DNA of 64,000 nucleotides from Mycolicibacterium helvum (GTDB taxonomy: Bacteria > Actinomycetota > Actinomycetes > Mycobacteriales > Mycobacteriaceae). A program made the translations under genes and the position numbers. Of the stretch, positions 15,935 through 23,879 are shown in pieces. The notes under the pieces were generated by a model, which was not told the DNA's origin, ran no database searches, and saw only the letters and a program-made list of their open reading frames with translations. Within the stretch, counting starts at the first letter, position 1, and every line of letters begins with the position of its first letter. The stretch lies in the NCBI RefSeq assembly GCF_010731895.1, contig NZ_AP022596.1, positions 2,418,001 through 2,482,000 on the forward strand, read 5' to 3'.

Positions 15935-16768
15935 TCAGTTGATGCTGCAGGCCACCGGGGTGTGGGTGCACCTGCACGCCGCAGCGTACTCGGCCGGCGT
16001 CAAGTACCCCAGGGCCTAGTGGCGGTGTCGGTGGTTGTGCTCGTGCTTGAAGTCGCCGATGACCACGCGGGCCTCGAACAGGGTGTTCCAGTAGTTGCGG
16101 TTGAGGCACTCCTTACGCAGTCGGTTGTTGAACGATTCGATGTAGCCGTTGTCCCACGGGCAGCCCGGCGGGATGTACACCATGCCGGTCTTGTTCTTGC
16201 AGAACCGTTGCAGCGCTGCCGAAACCATCTCCGGTCCGTTGTCCATGCGCAGCACCTTCGGTGGGCCACCATGGGCGGCGAACACCTCCGTGAGCTCCTC
16301 GACCAGGCGTTCGCCGGTGATCGAGCGCTCCACCAGGTTCAGCAGCGACTCGCGGGTGTGTTCGTCAACCATCGAGGCGATCTTGATGGCCTTCCCGTCG
16401 ATGGTGGAGTCGAACTGGAAGTCGATCGCCCACACCACCTTCGGCGCATCGGCGAGGACCGGCGGTACCGAGGAGACCCCGGCCCGCTTGCGGGGGCTGT
16501 GCACCCGCACCTGCAGACCTTCCTCGCGCCACAGGCGGTGGATCTCCTTCTTGTTGACCTCACGGCGCTCGTTGTAGCGCAGCGCCGCCCAGGCTCGCCG
16601 GAACCCGTGGCAGGGGTGTTTGGTGGCATAGGCGCGCAGCCAGGCCCGCATGTCGGCGTCCGGATCATCAGGGGTCTGCCCGAGCGGCAGGCGGCGGTAG
16701 GTGGAGCGGGCCAGCCCAACAGCCTTGCACGCCAACCGTTCCGACATGCTCAAGGTGTCCTTGAGCAT
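15935..16768 (-). pseudogene. IS3-family transposase OrfB with an in-frame amber stop
   Basis: The frame reads from 16768 (MLKDTLSMSERLACK) to a TAG at 16016-16018. It contains an HTH_21-type region and the DDE integrase core: D in WAIDFQFDS, D in RMDNGPEM, E in NGYIESFNNRLR. After HNHRHRH the TAG replaces the Ser of the usual RHRHSALGYLTPAEY. The same frame then continues ALGYLTPAEYAAACR to a natural TGA at 15935. The catalytic triad is intact, but about 27 C-terminal residues are lost unless the stop is suppressed. OrfB is normally made by frameshifting from OrfA. Confidence 0.85.
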
Positions 16769-16797
16769 GTCGACGGCGCGGCGCTTGGCAGCTGGGC

Positions 16798-17088
16798 TCA
16801 GAATTTTCCCTTCGCGACCTCCCGCAACGCGTCCTTCTCAAGCTCGGCCTCGGCCAGCAGCCGCTTGAGCCGGGAGTTCTGCTCGCGCAGCTCCTTGAGC
16901 TCCTTGGCGGCGTCGGTGTCCATCCCGCCGTAGGTGCGCCGCCAGTTGTACAGCGTGGCCGGCGAGACCTGCAGCTCGGCCGCGATCTCCTCGCCAGTCT
17001 TGCCCTCAGCAGCCAGCTCATCCGCCCGGCGCAACTTGCGCACGATGTCCTCCGCGGAATTCCGCTTCCGACCAGCCATGTGTCCCAT
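16798..17088 (-). CDS. IS3-family transposase OrfA
   Basis: A 96-residue OrfA from ATG 17088 (MGHMAGRKRNS), which has GAAGGGA just upstream. The helix-turn-helix reads IAAELQVSPATLYNWRRTYGG, and a leucine-zipper-like coiled coil follows (ELKELREQNSRLKRLLAEAE). It binds the element ends and donates the N-terminus of the OrfAB fusion. A longer frame back to 17142 would start inside the inverted repeat and is not preferred. Confidence 0.88.
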   Translation of the reverse strand: MGHMAGRKRNSAEDIVRKLRRADELAAEGKTGEEIAAELQVSPATLYNWRRTYGGMDTDAAKELKELREQNSRLKRLLAEAELEKDALREVAKGKF

Positions 17089-17181
17089 CGTCCCTTCTGG
17101 CCCGACATCGGGCCACAGGACTCTAAAACTGGTTGGATTCATTCAGCGGGAACACGCCACCCGTTTTGTCCCCGTCCCCAC

Positions 17182-17222
17182 GAGACAGGAAGTGATTAGT
17201 CCCGAATCTCTACAAACGAGAC
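17182..17222 (+). repeat. 41-bp cassette-type site, last complete copy
   Basis: Starts GAGACAGGAAGTGATTAG, continues TCCCGAATCTCTAC and ends GAGAC. It is the last copy and lies only 30 bp from the right-end repeats of element 1. The array therefore fills the element from end to end. Confidence 0.68.
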
Positions 17223-17251
17223 AACATGGTTGGCCCTAAACGATGGCCGAG

Positions 17252-17354
17252 TGGACACGAAAGTGAGAACTCGTGGGGTGGACATCACCTGAGAACGGCG
17301 CTATCCGAGTAGCTCAGCGAACGGCAGGTGGACATGAAACTTGAGAAGCCACAC
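17252..17354 (+). repeat. Right end of element 1
   Basis: Three units in one orientation: TGGACACGAAAGTGAGAA (17252), TGGACATCACCTGAGAA (17279), and the terminal TGGACATGAAACTTGAG (17329) ending GAAGCCACAC. The spacings are 27 and 50 bp. Exactly the same spacings occur in the right end of element 2. Confidence 0.7.
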
Positions 17355-17372
17355 GGCGGCGGCGGAGGACGG

Positions 17373-17418
17373 GTGTGGCTTCTCAAGTTTGATGTCCATT
17401 TCTCATCTCGAATGTCCA
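17373..17418 (+). repeat. Left end of element 2
   Basis: The terminal unit GTGTGGCTTCTCAAG...GATGTCCA (17373-17398) is followed by a second TTCTCA...AATGTCCA unit (17400-17418), 20 bp inward. A degraded third unit follows. This repeats the layout of the left end at 3777. From here to the TetR gene (17586) nothing else is recognised. Confidence 0.68.
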
Positions 17419-17585
17419 TTAGATGTCACTTTTCGGGAAGAGTTGATCGCGTCGAGATCGTCCCGCTGGCCGGCGGCGCGGGCCAGGACTCCGATGCGAG
17501 TGCGACGAAGGCGAGAAGCCGGTTGAGTGCGGATTGAGCCCGACTTCCGTTCAGCGGGCTCGACGGCGACTCCGTGGACTGCCGT

Positions 17586-18179
17586 CTACGTGCGGAACCG
17601 TCGTGGACTGCTGGCCCGGGTGATGGTCGCCAGCGTGGCGTTCACCGCGTCATCCACCGTTTCCTGAGGCGTCTCGGTAAGACCGGTCGCCGCGCGCAGA
17701 TAAGGTTCCAGTAGGAGCCAGCCGACCTGCAGGGCAACGGCATTGGCGGCGGCGAGGCGCGCTTCGAGCTCGGTGTCGAACGCGTCGGACAGCTCGTCGA
17801 TGAGGATGTCGACGCCCGGAAAGCGGGTCTGCAACTTGTCGGCGGGAAACCCGTCCAGCAGGGCGCGAGCGACTACCACCGCGTGGGTGTTGACCGCCGT
17901 GTCGAAATCCTCGCCGCGCTGGCGATCGTTGATCAGCTCGAGCAGGCGATCGCCGAGGTGGTCGAGGACCGCGGCGATGAGATTCTCCTTGGTGCCGAAG
18001 TGCCGAAAGACCAGACCGTAGGTCACGCCCGCCTCGGTGGCGACATCGCGCAGTGAGGTTCTTGCAGGCCCGCGTTCGGCGAAGAGGGTGGCTGCGGCAT
18101 CGAGTACGGCCGGCACGACGGCATCGCCTGCGGGGCGAACCGCGGGTGACGTAGGCGAAGTTGCACGAGTTGTAGCCAT
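17586..18179 (-). CDS. TetR-family transcriptional repressor
   Basis: A 197-residue TetR regulator. The N-terminal HTH reads TSLRDVATEAGVTYGLVFRHF with the usual FGTKENLIAAVLDHL continuation. The C-terminal ligand domain is all-helical. The start codon lies within an 18-bp perfect palindrome, and a second copy lies between the gene and the divergent hydrolase operon. It therefore very likely represses both itself and that operon, releasing DNA when a hydrophobic ligand binds. The ligand is unknown. Confidence 0.92.
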   Translation of the reverse strand: MATTRATSPTSPAVRPAGDAVVPAVLDAAATLFAERGPARTSLRDVATEAGVTYGLVFRHFGTKENLIAAVLDHLGDRLLELINDRQRGEDFDTAVNTHAVVVARALLDGFPADKLQTRFPGVDILIDELSDAFDTELEARLAAANAVALQVGWLLLEPYLRAATGLTETPQETVDDAVNATLATITRASSPRRFRT

Positions 18180-18188
18180 GTGGCTACA
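18171..18188. promoter_or_regulatory. TetR operator 1
   Basis: TGTAGCCATGTGGCTACA: 8-bp perfect arms with a 2-bp centre. It covers the start codon of the TetR gene. Confidence 0.85.
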
Positions 18189-18203
18189 TTAGCCTGCGGG
18201 AAC

Positions 18204-18221
18204 TGTAGCCAAATGGCTACA
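18204..18221. promoter_or_regulatory. TetR operator 2
   Basis: TGTAGCCAAATGGCTACA has the same 8-bp arms as operator 1. The centres are 33 bp apart, about three helical turns, which would allow binding on the same face of the DNA. It lies 28 bp before the hydrolase start. Confidence 0.85.
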
Positions 18222-18248
18222 GACGGCGGTCATGGTGAGAGGCGCTAC

Positions 18249-19646
18249 ATGTCACACAACGCTCCTCAATCGGCCAGGCGTGCCGGGGACGTTCGATCGG
18301 TCTCCATGGATGGCCCGATCGGTGCTGACGCTGGGCGACTGCACTCGGCATCGATCGTCGATCTCGATACCTACGGCTACACCGAGCATGAATACTTCGT
18401 CTCCGGGGACGCCTGCACATTCATTCCGGCGCCAGGGACGACCCTGGGCCCCGACGGACGCTGGGACGTCGTCGCCGGCGACGACACGCCCTTCACCACC
18501 AGGATCCTGGTGCGGCGCCCCCCGGCGGCCCGCTTCAACGGGACCGTCGTCGTGGAATTCATGCAGGAATACTTCAACAGCGAACGCGACACTAACTACC
18601 GGTGGAACGCCGAAACGTTGTTGCGAGAAGGGTTTGCCTGGGTCGGCGCATCACTGCACCACGAAGGCATCGACACCAACGCCGAGGAAGAGATCACCCT
18701 CGGAACCATGACAGTGCCAGTAGGGCCCAGCCTGCTGCAATGGGATGCTGCACGGTACGGCCGACTTTCCTTCCCCCACTCCGATCTGTGCTACGACGTA
18801 CTGTCCCAGATCGGCGCGGCGGTCGGACCGACCCGCGACCCGTCTGGTGCCGATCCCCTTGCCGGCCTGCCGGTTCAGCGCGTATTGGCCGTCGGAAACA
18901 CGATTGCCGCGGCGCGTCTTCTGCATTACGTCAATGCCGTGCACCCGCTGCACCGGGTATTCGACGGCTTCTTCCTGCAGGACCTCACGGAGGCCGGCGT
19001 CACACTGTCCGAAGGCGTGCACACGCCCACCGAGGCCTGGCTGCGTATCGATGTCGCTTCGCCGACCATCGTGCTCAACACGATGACGGCCGCCGTGCAG
19101 GCCGTCGCCCAGCCCGAGGGTGAGCTGCTGCGATTCTGGGAACCGGCCGGCAGTTCTCACACCACGGGACCCTACATGGTCCGCGTGGCCGAAGCGACGA
19201 GGCGTGACTTCGGCGTCGAGAGCGACATCTGTCCGCCGGAGTATGCCAACACCTTTCCCGTGCAGTACATCTCGGGGGCTGCACTCGTTGCGTTGGACCG
19301 ATGGACGGCCGGCGGTCCCGCGGCGCCGAGCTTTCCCCGACTATCGCGAAGCGGTGAGCCGTCCACGGCGCGTGAGGACGTCGATGAGCACGGCAACGCG
19401 GCCGGGGGCCTGCGTACGCCGTGGGTCGACGTCCCGATCGCCCGCTACGACTGGCGCGGCGACTGCCTTGGCGGGGCGGGACGCACGTATCCCTTCACCG
19501 CTCAACAGCTCACCGATATCTACGGAGCACCATCGAACTATCGGCGAAGCTTCGCCGCGGCGGTGAGCGAAGCGCAATCGCGCGGGGTGCTTCTGGCCGA
19601 AGACGGACGAGAGGCGGTTACAGCCGCCGGAAAGATCACCTGGTGA
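18249..19646 (+). CDS. Alpha/beta hydrolase domain protein (Abhydrolase_10-like)
   Basis: A 465-residue protein with the layout of the Abhydrolase_10 family: FNGTVVVEFMQ, then WVGASLHHEGI, then VNAVHPLHRVFDGFFLQ, and a C-terminal RTPWVDVPIARYDW. In relatives the nucleophile elbow reads like G-E-S-Q-S followed by A-x-R-L. Here the equivalent stretch is VGNTIAAARL, with Thr where the serine nucleophile is expected. Either Thr serves or the protein has lost hydrolase activity. The start ATG 18249 follows GAGAGGCGC. It is the first gene of the TetR-regulated operon and overlaps the SDR by 4 bp. Confidence 0.78.
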   Translation: MSHNAPQSARRAGDVRSVSMDGPIGADAGRLHSASIVDLDTYGYTEHEYFVSGDACTFIPAPGTTLGPDGRWDVVAGDDTPFTTRILVRRPPAARFNGTVVVEFMQEYFNSERDTNYRWNAETLLREGFAWVGASLHHEGIDTNAEEEITLGTMTVPVGPSLLQWDAARYGRLSFPHSDLCYDVLSQIGAAVGPTRDPSGADPLAGLPVQRVLAVGNTIAAARLLHYVNAVHPLHRVFDGFFLQDLTEAGVTLSEGVHTPTEAWLRIDVASPTIVLNTMTAAVQAVAQPEGELLRFWEPAGSSHTTGPYMVRVAEATRRDFGVESDICPPEYANTFPVQYISGAALVALDRWTAGGPAAPSFPRLSRSGEPSTAREDVDEHGNAAGGLRTPWVDVPIARYDWRGDCLGGAGRTYPFTAQQLTDIYGAPSNYRRSFAAAVSEAQSRGVLLAEDGREAVTAAGKITW

Positions 19647-20365
19647 CCAACATGAGAATGCAAGGCAAGCGAGTCTTCATCACCGGAGCTGCCTCCGGAA
19701 TCGGCGCCGCAGCGCTACGACTGTTCACCGACGAGGGGGCCCAGGTGGTCGGTGCAGACATTACAGACGCCGATGGCCTGGTGAAATGCGATGTCACCGA
19801 ACCGACTTCAGTCCAGGAAGCCATTGCCCGAGCGGTAGATGCGCTCGGCGGCTTGGACACCGTCGTCAACGTTGCCGGCATCGGCGGCATGCAGCCATTG
19901 GGCACGATGCCGCTGGAACAGTGGAATCACATCATGGCCGTCAATGCCACAGGTCCAATGCTCGTGACACAAGCCGCACTGCCACACCTCATCGACAGTA
20001 GCGGCACCGTCGTCAGCGTCGCCTCCATCTCGGGGCTGCAGGGCCAGCCCTACATGTCAGCGTACTGCGCCTCCAAGGCAGCGCTCTTGCACTTCATGAA
20101 GTCGATTGCGGTTGAGCTTGCCCCACAACATGTTCGGATCAATTGCGTATGCCCAGGTGGAATAGGCACGTTGCCCGACGCCGCCCAAGCGCAGAACATG
20201 GTGCCGGCTGGCGTTGATCCCATGATGTTCACCCGGCTCAACCCCGTGCTACCTGGCGTCATCGAACCCGGCGACATTGCCGACGCATTGGTCTACCTCG
20301 CGTCGGACAGTGCACGCTCGATCACCGGGGCCACCCTGTTGGTGGACCGCGGAACGCTCTGGTAG
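19643..20365 (+). CDS. SDR-family oxidoreductase
   Basis: A 240-residue classical SDR. The cofactor motif is TGAASGIG, the NAG variant is NVAGIGG, and the catalytic residues are Ser in VSVASISG and Tyr/Lys in YCASK. Asp in GADITDAD after the second strand suggests NAD(H). The GTG start at 19643 overlaps the previous stop; an ATG at 19652 is an alternative. The final codon is followed directly by the MFS start. The relatives I recall act on steroid-type or cyclic alcohols, but the substrate here is not readable. Confidence 0.87.
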   Translation: MTNMRMQGKRVFITGAASGIGAAALRLFTDEGAQVVGADITDADGLVKCDVTEPTSVQEAIARAVDALGGLDTVVNVAGIGGMQPLGTMPLEQWNHIMAVNATGPMLVTQAALPHLIDSSGTVVSVASISGLQGQPYMSAYCASKAALLHFMKSIAVELAPQHVRINCVCPGGIGTLPDAAQAQNMVPAGVDPMMFTRLNPVLPGVIEPGDIADALVYLASDSARSITGATLLVDRGTLW

Positions 20366-21640
20366 ATGAGTCAATCGTCGGCCGAAGCAGTCGACAGAAC
20401 CGACGCCCCGCTGAATAGACGACTGATCATTGGGATCGCGGCAGGCCAGTTCGGAACTGCCATCAACACGGTGTCGCTGGTACTGGTTGCCTGGCCGCTC
20501 GCCGCGGCGGCGATCAGCCCATCGAGCAAACAGTGGGTATTGGGCCTACTGGCGGGAGTGCATGCCTTCGTATTGATGGTCGTCGCCCCGACATGCGGTG
20601 TGTTGAGTGACCGATGTACATCCCCCTTTGGCATGCGCAGACCCTTCATCCTGGCGGGGGCGGCCCTGGGTACCGTGGCGATGTTCGTCATGGGAATGGC
20701 CACGGAGCTGCCCGGTCTGATCATCGGTGACGTCATGCACGCCATGGGCACGGGCATCTTCGTGGGCGGCTTTGCGGCCGTGGTACCCGACCACATCCCC
20801 GCGTCCTACCGCGGGAGAGTGCTCGGCGTCGTCGCCGCGATGACCATCCTCGCGGGTGTGGTGGCATCGATCGCCCTGCCACGAATGACCGATCAGTGGC
20901 TCATGTTCGCCGTACCAGGCGTCATCGGCGGGATATGTTCACTCGGGCTGGCGGCAATACTGCCCGACCGCCGCCTGGGCGCGACGCCCAAGGGCGACGA
21001 AGCCCTTGCTCTGCTACCCGGGTTCGTCGATCGATTCCGGGTGAGCCCGCGGCTGGCCCCCGACTTCAGCTGGGCATGGCTCACCAAATTCTTGATGACA
21101 CTGGCCAGTGCGTTCACCACGACGTATGGCATCTACTTCCTGACCGACCAGATTGCGGTCCCGGCAGCTGATCTCTCCGGCCTCATCACCGCCACCGGCC
21201 TGATCGGCCTGCTCACCGCCGTGGTCGGCGCCGGGGTCGGGTCATGGGTCAGTGACCGGTTTCAGATTCGAAAGACCCTCATCCTGTTCAGCTCGCTGGT
21301 GATCGCAGCCGGAGCGACGATCATTGCGTTCGCCCCGGGGACGGGCACGTACTTGGTCGGCATGGCCGTGGCCGGTCTGGCCACCGGAATCCTGATGCCA
21401 GTCGAGGGCGCGTTGATCATCGACGTCCTGCCAGGCGAAGGACGAGAATCGGGAAAGTACATGGCCGTGGCTGGTCTGGCCGATTCGATTCCCCGCTCGA
21501 TCGGACCCATGTTGGCACCAGCGGTCATCGCAATCGGAGGGCTGACCGCACTGGGCGGGTACCCCGTGCTCTACCTCGTCGGGGCTGCGCTGGCCGCCAT
21601 TGCGGCCCTGTTGATTCCGCTGATCAAGGGCAGCTGCTGA
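20366..21640 (+). CDS. Major facilitator superfamily transporter
   Basis: A 424-residue inner-membrane protein with about 12 hydrophobic segments. It has MFS signatures such as GVLSDRCTSPFGMRRPFI in the loop between segments 2 and 3 and GSWVSDRFQIRKTLI in the equivalent second-half loop. Its ATG follows the SDR stop with no gap, so it is the third gene of the TetR operon. It is probably the uptake or efflux partner for the compound handled by the hydrolase and SDR. The next 257 bp hold no recognised gene. Confidence 0.9.
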   Translation: MSQSSAEAVDRTDAPLNRRLIIGIAAGQFGTAINTVSLVLVAWPLAAAAISPSSKQWVLGLLAGVHAFVLMVVAPTCGVLSDRCTSPFGMRRPFILAGAALGTVAMFVMGMATELPGLIIGDVMHAMGTGIFVGGFAAVVPDHIPASYRGRVLGVVAAMTILAGVVASIALPRMTDQWLMFAVPGVIGGICSLGLAAILPDRRLGATPKGDEALALLPGFVDRFRVSPRLAPDFSWAWLTKFLMTLASAFTTTYGIYFLTDQIAVPAADLSGLITATGLIGLLTAVVGAGVGSWVSDRFQIRKTLILFSSLVIAAGATIIAFAPGTGTYLVGMAVAGLATGILMPVEGALIIDVLPGEGRESGKYMAVAGLADSIPRSIGPMLAPAVIAIGGLTALGGYPVLYLVGAALAAIAALLIPLIKGSC

Positions 21641-21897
21641 GCGCTCCGCGAGCGATGAAGAACTCGCTGACGCTGCCCACGGGCTGAGCGACGAGGAGCT
21701 GGACAGTCTGGTCGTTGACGCTCCCCGAGATCAGGGGTTGCCGAAACTGGATGTCTTGTGCGGACGCTTCGCTGGCGGCGGCGTCAACAATTTATGGAGA
21801 CCGACTTCGAGTCGGCCACTCCGAGACGCCCGGCCGGAGCCAACTCGGGCCGGCACAGCCAGCAAGGTGGAGTGCGTTGCCGGTAGCGTTCTTGCCC

Positions 21898-22422
21898 ATG
21901 ATCGTCTGGATCAACGGAACTCACGGCGTAGGCAAAACGACGGCCAGCGCGCTGGTCCAGGAACTGCTCCCGGAGTCACGGGTCTTCGATGCCGAGAAGG
22001 TCGGGGAAATGCTGATGGACATCACTCCGGGCCTGCCAGAGACCGACAACTTCCAGCACTGGCCGCCGTGGCGGTCGCTGGTGGTCGAGACCGCACGCCA
22101 AGTCTTGGACTTCACTGGGGGCACGTTGGTGGTGCCCATGACGGTGCTGGTGCAGCAGTACTGGCAGGAAATCAGCTCTGGACTGCACCACTACGGAATT
22201 CCGCTGCGGCACTTCGTCCTTCACGCCGACCAGGCGACGTTGCGCGCCCGGATAGACCACGACACCGTCATGGGGCCGTCCTCATTCCGCCGGGCCTACT
22301 TGCAGGACTACGACGATGCAGCACGCAACTGGCTGCACAGCCAGGCGGAAGTCATCGACACTGTCGGTATTGCTCCGCAACGTGTGGCCCGCACGATCGT
22401 GGATGCGGTGAGGACCATCTGA
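21898..22422 (+). CDS. TmrB-like P-loop protein
   Basis: A 174-residue ATP-binding protein. It begins MIVWINGTHGVGKTT, matching the N-terminus of the TmrB/tunicamycin-resistance-like family. It continues with FDAEKVGEMLMDITPGLP, NFQHWPPWRSLVVE and HFVLHADQATLRARI, blocks I recall from actinobacterial members. TmrB in Bacillus gives tunicamycin resistance; the role of this subgroup is unproven. ATG 21898 is the only start giving the family N-terminus, and upstream in-frame sequence looks non-coding. It stands alone in element 2 and could be a resistance gene. Confidence 0.8.
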   Translation: MIVWINGTHGVGKTTASALVQELLPESRVFDAEKVGEMLMDITPGLPETDNFQHWPPWRSLVVETARQVLDFTGGTLVVPMTVLVQQYWQEISSGLHHYGIPLRHFVLHADQATLRARIDHDTVMGPSSFRRAYLQDYDDAARNWLHSQAEVIDTVGIAPQRVARTIVDAVRTI

Positions 22423-22710
22423 GTCAGCCGGGAGTAGGCCAAACGCGTCGGCGCCGTTGCGTCCAGCATTCCGCGGGGGGACTGACGGCGACCGGTCGAC
22501 CTGCCCGAGTTGCGAAGCAGTGAAGGCGATTCGGTTAACCCATGAGAGTGGACGACGTCGACGCGGCGGTCGTCGCCTTTGGATCGGGCGCTGGCGGCCG
22601 GTCGGCACTGTGTCCGAGACTTTCGGCGGTTGAGCGACGGAGAGCCGTTCGACTCTCACCGTGGGTGTGGTCACACTTTCGATGTGTCAGCGGACGCCCA
22701 CGATGCCCGG
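22423..22710. other. Degraded interval
   Basis: Apparently non-coding DNA between the TmrB-like gene and the pdxS remnant. I see no gene, repeat or site in it. Confidence 0.4.
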
Positions 22711-22827
22711 ACCGGAACAGCTCGCGTGAAGCGCGGGATGGCCGAGATGCTCAAGGACGGCGTCATCATGGATGTCGTCACCCCGAGCAGGCGCGCATCG
22801 CCGAGGCTGCCGGCGCCGTGGTCATGT
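22711..22827 (+). pseudogene. pdxS: Remnant of pdxS (PLP synthase lyase subunit)
   Basis: One frame encodes [20 protein letters not shown] and DVVTP, the highly conserved N-terminus of PdxS. After the loss of one base at about 22790 the next frame continues [15 protein letters not shown]. After that the similarity ends, so most of the roughly 300-residue enzyme is missing. PdxS makes pyridoxal phosphate with PdxT; this fragment cannot. It is likely debris carried or created by rearrangement in element 2. The following 160 bp contain nothing clear. Confidence 0.85.
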
Positions 22828-22985
22828 CTGATCGGGAGGGAAGCGCACGAGACTCGGGGAATGCTCGACCTCGTCGATTCCGCGAATATGTTGCGGGGAA
22901 ACAACTTCCGATCGCAACAGTTTTCGGTCAGGCAAACGGGAGACATCCGCGGGAAGTTCGTCATGCCGATGTGACCGGCAGCTGG

Positions 22986-23798
22986 CTAGGCGAGGTCGAC
23001 CACCTCGTCGAAGTGCTGTCGTCGGTTGACCGTGCCGGTGAACCGCGCCGTGGCGACGCGCGGCAGCACGCGACCAAGCCACGTAACAGCACGGTACTGG
23101 CGGCCGCCGGGGTAGGACGCCACCCGGCCCTTGGCGAAGTCGTCCAGCGTTCGCGCTGCAATCCGCTGTGGTGCATCGGCATTGGGTTGCATGGTGGCTG
23201 TGGTGCCGTCGAAGAAGCCGGTGTCGATCGGGCCGGGGTGGCAGGCCATGACGCGCACGCCGCTGCCTCGCAACTCCTCGGCCAAAGATTCGCTGAAGGA
23301 CAACACGAACGCCTTGCTCGCCGCGTAGGTCGCCTGAAACGGCATCGGCTGAAACCCCGCGACCGACGAGACGTTGATGATGCCGCCGGAGCCGCGGGCG
23401 ATCAGCTCGCCACCGATGGCGTGGGTGAGCGAAAGCAGAGCATTGACATTGAGTTCGACACTGCGGAGTTGGCCATCGAGTGGTCGGCGCAGGAATGCGC
23501 CCGCCCCACCGGCGCCGGCGTTGTTGACCAAGAGGTCGACGGTCAGGCCGCGGTCGTGCAGTTCGGCGAGGATCCGTTGCGGACCCCCGGGAGCGATCAG
23601 GTCACCGACGATCACCTCGGTGTCCTGGTTGCCGTACCGCTGCCGAATCTCGGTCGCAACCTCGCCCAACTGGGCTGCCGATCGGGCCACCAGGATCAGT
23701 CGGGCTCCGCGCCGCGCCAGCTCCAGCGCGAGCGCCTTGCCCAGCCCCTTGGATGAGCCCGTCACGAGTGCGGTGACTCCGCGGTAGTCGGATGCCAT
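22986..23798 (-). CDS. SDR-family NAD(P)-dependent oxidoreductase
   Basis: A 270-residue SDR with TGSSKGLG (cofactor loop), LLVNNAGAGG (NAG), Ser in NVSSVAG, and Tyr/Lys in YAASK. The C-terminal extension (FTGTVNRRQHF) is common in actinobacterial members that act on lipophilic ketones or alcohols. The start at ATG 23798 has GGAGGA about 7 nt upstream. It is divergent from a MarR gene with an 81-bp shared promoter region and is probably controlled by it. Confidence 0.88.
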   Translation of the reverse strand: MASDYRGVTALVTGSSKGLGKALALELARRGARLILVARSAAQLGEVATEIRQRYGNQDTEVIVGDLIAPGGPQRILAELHDRGLTVDLLVNNAGAGGAGAFLRRPLDGQLRSVELNVNALLSLTHAIGGELIARGSGGIINVSSVAGFQPMPFQATYAASKAFVLSFSESLAEELRGSGVRVMACHPGPIDTGFFDGTTATMQPNADAPQRIAARTLDDFAKGRVASYPGGRQYRAVTWLGRVLPRVATARFTGTVNRRQHFDEVVDLA

Positions 23799-23847
23799 CC
23801 GTTCCTCCATTTGATTCGAGACTTGAAGTATCGACCGTAACAGATTC

Positions 23848-23860
23848 TTCGATTCTCGAA
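23848..23860. promoter_or_regulatory. Likely MarR operator
   Basis: TTCGATTCTCGAA: 5-bp arms around a 3-bp centre, in the divergent promoter region between the SDR and MarR genes. A related ATTCGAGA half lies near 23815. Confidence 0.5.
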
Positions 23861-23879
23861 AGATCGGTAGGCTGGCGGA

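Larger units (their letters stand above)
15893..17141 (-). mobile_element. IS3-family insertion sequence
   Basis: A 1249-bp element with imperfect inverted repeats of about 23 bp, TGAGTCCACCCGGTT at 15893 and TGAATCCAACCAGTT on the other strand from 17141. It has the two overlapping-type reading frames expected for IS3. No target duplication is obvious at the ends. It sits against the 5' end of the HIT gene. Confidence 0.75.
3777..17354. mobile_element. Element 1: 13.6-kb transposon-like cassette carrier
   Basis: The limits are two inverted copies of one 26-bp end, at 3777-3802 and 17329-17354, differing at two positions. Both ends have inner copies of a TGGACA...TGAGAA unit. The content is an array of small gene modules separated by a repeated 41-bp site, plus one IS110-family and one IS3-family insertion. 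No integrase, and no transposase that would plausibly act on these ends, is seen inside. I infer a non-autonomous element mobilised in trans, or one that lost its transposition genes. The insertion point is just behind dnaB. Confidence 0.6.

Noticed and set aside
15962..16933. Plus-strand frame across the IS3 element
   Set aside because: Shadow of the OrfA/OrfB transposase genes on the other strand.
4101..17222. Classical integron with attC sites
   Set aside because: The repeated site lacks the GTTRRRY/RYYYAAC core, and no tyrosine-recombinase integrase is in the window.
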